Positions 22,169 through 23,986 of a stretch of 23,986 nt of DNA are shown in pieces; the first letter of the stretch is position 1; every line of letters starts with the position of its first letter. The notes beneath the pieces are model-generated. The model saw only the letters and a list, made by a program, of their open reading frames with translations. It ran no database searches and had not been told where the DNA came from. The position numbers and the translations under genes were made by a program. The stretch covers positions 1 through 23,986 of the IMG/VR virus record IMGVR_UViG_3300031566_000366; one strand, given 5' to 3'. This DNA is from a virus.

Positions 22169-22188
22169 TTTGTCCATCCTCCTTGTCC
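22027..22188. repeat. Cluster of GGACA/TGTCC pentamers, possible protein-binding or origin site
   Basis: Twelve GGACA or TGTCC pentamers occur in 162 bp (first bases of core at 22028, 22055, 22063, 22071, 22089, 22094, 22111, 22118, 22129, 22163, 22171 and 22184). They include a perfect 9-bp inverted repeat (22071-22079 and 22090-22098, 10-bp spacer) and two tight dyads with 2-bp and 3-bp spacers (22111-22122 and 22163-22175). About 0.3 such pentamers would be expected by chance. Confidence 0.7.
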
Positions 22189-22190
22189 GG

Positions 22191-23986
22191 TCATGATTTA
22201 CACTTCCACACCAGATTTCCCCATTTACCCACGATTTTCTTCTGGATTAGGACTTCTGCGGCGCGACTAAAAGCCTTTCTCTCGGCATCCGGATTGCCAG
22301 TTGAGATGCTTTTGGTTAGTGATATTTGTCTCCAATATGACTCATCCACGACAGTCACTCCGGTGGGATAATTCTCTCCGCCTGGTGATGATTGCCCATG
22401 CTTTATCATTGCGTCATTAAGGGCATCCAAGACGGCTTTCTGCGCTGGTCTAAGGCCTTTTGTGTTGCCGCCTTTTGGCCCTTGGTCTGTTCTCTCCAGG
22501 ACCAGGCTTGTCTCAATGTCCAGGGCAAGGGCATCAGCCGCCACCTCAACACTGATGGTATTCATCCAGATTGGGTCCATCATCTCTGCGTCTTTCTGCT
22601 TCTCCACGACCAGGGAGACTGACTCACCGACCCGTTCCACTCTCATTGATGCGTCTACTGCCCCCAGGATGGCTGATGAGCCTCTTGCCCCACGGGATGA
22701 GTCCTTGCCAGAGTGGTGAATAGCCATAACACAACAGTTGAAGGCCTCTCGGACGCTATCCATGGCTCTAATCGCCTGGCCTATGTCCTGGGAACTGTTC
22801 TCATCACCTGTCATACTTCTGGCCAATGTGTCGAATATCACCAGTCTTACTGGTCCCTCTGACGCAGTTTGTATTGTGGTATGTAGGTCCTGGGCATTGG
22901 TCTCATCCATCAGGTCCACTGATGATGGCACGACTATGAACGGTGCCTTTTGCTCAAGACCTCTGTGACTATGCCATGCCGCTATTCTCTTTTTAAGGCC
23001 CCCTACGCCCTCTCCAGCCACATATATGACCTGACCACCCAAAGTCGTCTGACTCTGCCACATGGCGTTGTGAGCCACACTGAGGGCCATATCCAATGCA
23101 ATGAAGGTTTTACCGCACCCTGGCTCCCCATACATCATGGCCAGGGACTTATCTGGGATGAGGCCTTCGACCAGCCACTCGACAGGTGGGAGGTTGGCTA
23201 TATCGTTTAAGGTTAGGATAGGTAGCGGCGTGATTTTGTCTTTAATCTCGTCTGCGGCTCTAATCAGTTGGGCCAGTGATTTTTTGTCTCCGCCTTGCAT
23301 GATCCAATCGCTGACATCGCCTTTATCTCCTACGGGCAGTCTTACGACCTTCATGCGCCTGGCTATGCCCTGGAGATTGCCCAGGAGAGTTCGGGCATGG
23401 GCCTCACCAGCCTTATCATTGTGCGGCAGTATGATGACATCACGGTCCTGGAACCATTTGTTGAGGCCCTGGCTCCAGTTCCCAGCACCGCCGGAGTTAC
23501 ACGTTGTCACAAAGCCAAGTGTCGCTAGGTTATCAGCGTCCTTCTCGCCTTCGCATATGAATATAGGCTTTTCTGGATTGTTAATGATGTCCGGCAAGTG
23601 ATAGGGCAGAGGCTCAGTATCTCCCAGGCCCCAAACAATACGGCCATTCTCTACACGCCGTTGCCGGAAGGTCTTTGGCTCATAACGTAACACCTCATAC
23701 GTTACCTCACCATGCTCATTGACATAAGGATAGGTCGCCACCAGGGAAGTCTTGATGGTGTCGTGACCATTGGCATGGCCATTTGGCTTGTTGTCGGTCT
23801 CGATGCCCAGGGACTCCAGGACATCAGGAACATGAGCCAGTGGGTTATCGCGTTTAATGAGGTCCGCGCAACCGCCGCCAGTCATGCTTTCATGGCAGTA
23901 CCAAGTGCCCTTATCGAGGTCCACCGAGAGTGATCCATGTGAGCCATAACGCCACTCCCTTTTGTTTGACAGTTTTGGATTAGGCT
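22191..23986 (-). CDS. Primase-helicase (TOPRIM plus RecA-like ATPase), 5' end cut by window edge
   Basis: The frame is open to the right edge, so the 597 visible residues lack the true N-terminus; a GTG at 23924 is internal. Numbering from the first visible residue: residues 11-40 (WRYGSHGSLSV and GTWYCHESMTGGG) match the end of the primase zinc-binding region. TOPRIM motifs are IFICEGEKDADNLATLG (Glu145) and ILPHNDKAGEAHA (Asp190). A RecA-like ATPase follows, with Walker A GEPGCGKT (286-293), Walker B LVIFDTLAR (381-389) and IHHSGKD near 422. The protein should prime and unwind phage DNA. The last 130 residues hold a probable DNA-binding region. Only 22 bp separate it from the next gene. 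Confidence 0.9.
   Translation of the reverse strand, partial: PNPKLSNKREWRYGSHGSLSVDLDKGTWYCHESMTGGGCADLIKRDNPLAHVPDVLESLGIETDNKPNGHANGHDTIKTSLVATYPYVNEHGEVTYEVLRYEPKTFRQRRVENGRIVWGLGDTEPLPYHLPDIINNPEKPIFICEGEKDADNLATLGFVTTCNSGGAGNWSQGLNKWFQDRDVIILPHNDKAGEAHARTLLGNLQGIARRMKVVRLPVGDKGDVSDWIMQGGDKKSLAQLIRAADEIKDKITPLPILTLNDIANLPPVEWLVEGLIPDKSLAMMYGEPGCGKTFIALDMALSVAHNAMWQSQTTLGGQVIYVAGEGVGGLKKRIAAWHSHRGLEQKAPFIVVPSSVDLMDETNAQDLHTTIQTASEGPVRLVIFDTLARSMTGDENSSQDIGQAIRAMDSVREAFNCCVMAIHHSGKDSSRGARGSSAILGAVDASMRVERVGESVSLVVEKQKDAEMMDPIWMNTISVEVAADALALDIETSLVLERTDQGPKGGNTKGLRPAQKAVLDALNDAMIKHGQSSPGGENYPTGVTVVDESYWRQISLTKSISTGNPDAERKAFSRAAEVLIQKKIVGKWGNLVWKCKS

Noticed and set aside
23101-23601. Plus-strand open frame of 166 codons
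   Set aside because: It lies opposite the conserved TOPRIM and ATPase domains, has no ribosome binding site or family likeness, and every supported gene is on the minus strand. Shorter plus-strand frames (for example at 21470-21937 and 14345-14737) were rejected for the same reason.
1-23986. tRNA, integrase, lysogeny repressor, phage RNA polymerase or toxin-antitoxin pair
   Set aside because: I looked for cloverleaf-type segments, the relevant protein motifs and a small antitoxin beside the zeta-like gene and saw none in this window; they may lie outside it.

Overview
This window is a piece of a tailed-phage genome of the short-tailed (podovirus) type. Every credible gene lies on the minus strand, so the genome reads from the right edge (23986) to the left edge (1). 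Genes are tightly packed, with many 4-bp ATGA or TAATG overlaps. No tRNA, rRNA, integrase, lysogeny gene, CRISPR array or insertion sequence was seen. The virion genes follow a T7-like plan (gp8-type portal, gp11/gp12-type tail tubes, gp14/gp15/gp16-type internal virion proteins, gp17-type fibre N-terminus). Several small families (DUF6321-like, Bbp19-like, DUF6378-like) recall phages of marine or proteobacterial hosts. The host cannot be fixed from the sequence; a marine alphaproteobacterium is a guess. No phage RNA polymerase gene is in the window.

Layout in transcription order. (1) Replication and metabolism, 23986-20178: an edge-truncated TOPRIM/RecA-like primase-helicase, an unknown 200-aa protein whose 5' end carries a dense cluster of GGACA/TGTCC pentamers, a winged-helix protein, a DUF6378-like protein after a pyrimidine-rich leader, and a zinc-ribbon protein resembling the N-terminal part of NrdR. 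(2) Packaging and connector, 20188-14821: a possible micro-ORF, an N-terminally short small terminase, the large terminase, a gp13-like protein, two tandem paralogous small proteins, a 50-aa basic protein, a DUF6321-like protein, the portal and a Bbp19-like protein. (3) Head, 14824-12693: scaffold, then an intergenic hairpin with a promoter-like sequence in its loop, the major capsid protein and a 91-aa possible decoration protein, closed by a 9-bp GC-rich hairpin. (4) Tail and ejection apparatus, 12633-1984: tail tubes A and B and four internal virion proteins. (5) Tail fibre, 1924-29, then the first codons of another gene at the left edge.

The most interesting object is the 720-aa internal virion protein (6620-4458). 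Its middle carries a recognisable zeta-toxin-like P-loop kinase domain. T7 internal virion proteins are ejected into the cell, so this phage may deliver a kinase or toxin-like domain with its DNA. Other points of note are the promoter-in-terminator arrangement ahead of the capsid gene, the GGACA/TGTCC cluster beside the primase gene, the duplicated small connector-region genes that share a 17-nt gene junction, and a strong excess of CCWGG sites.
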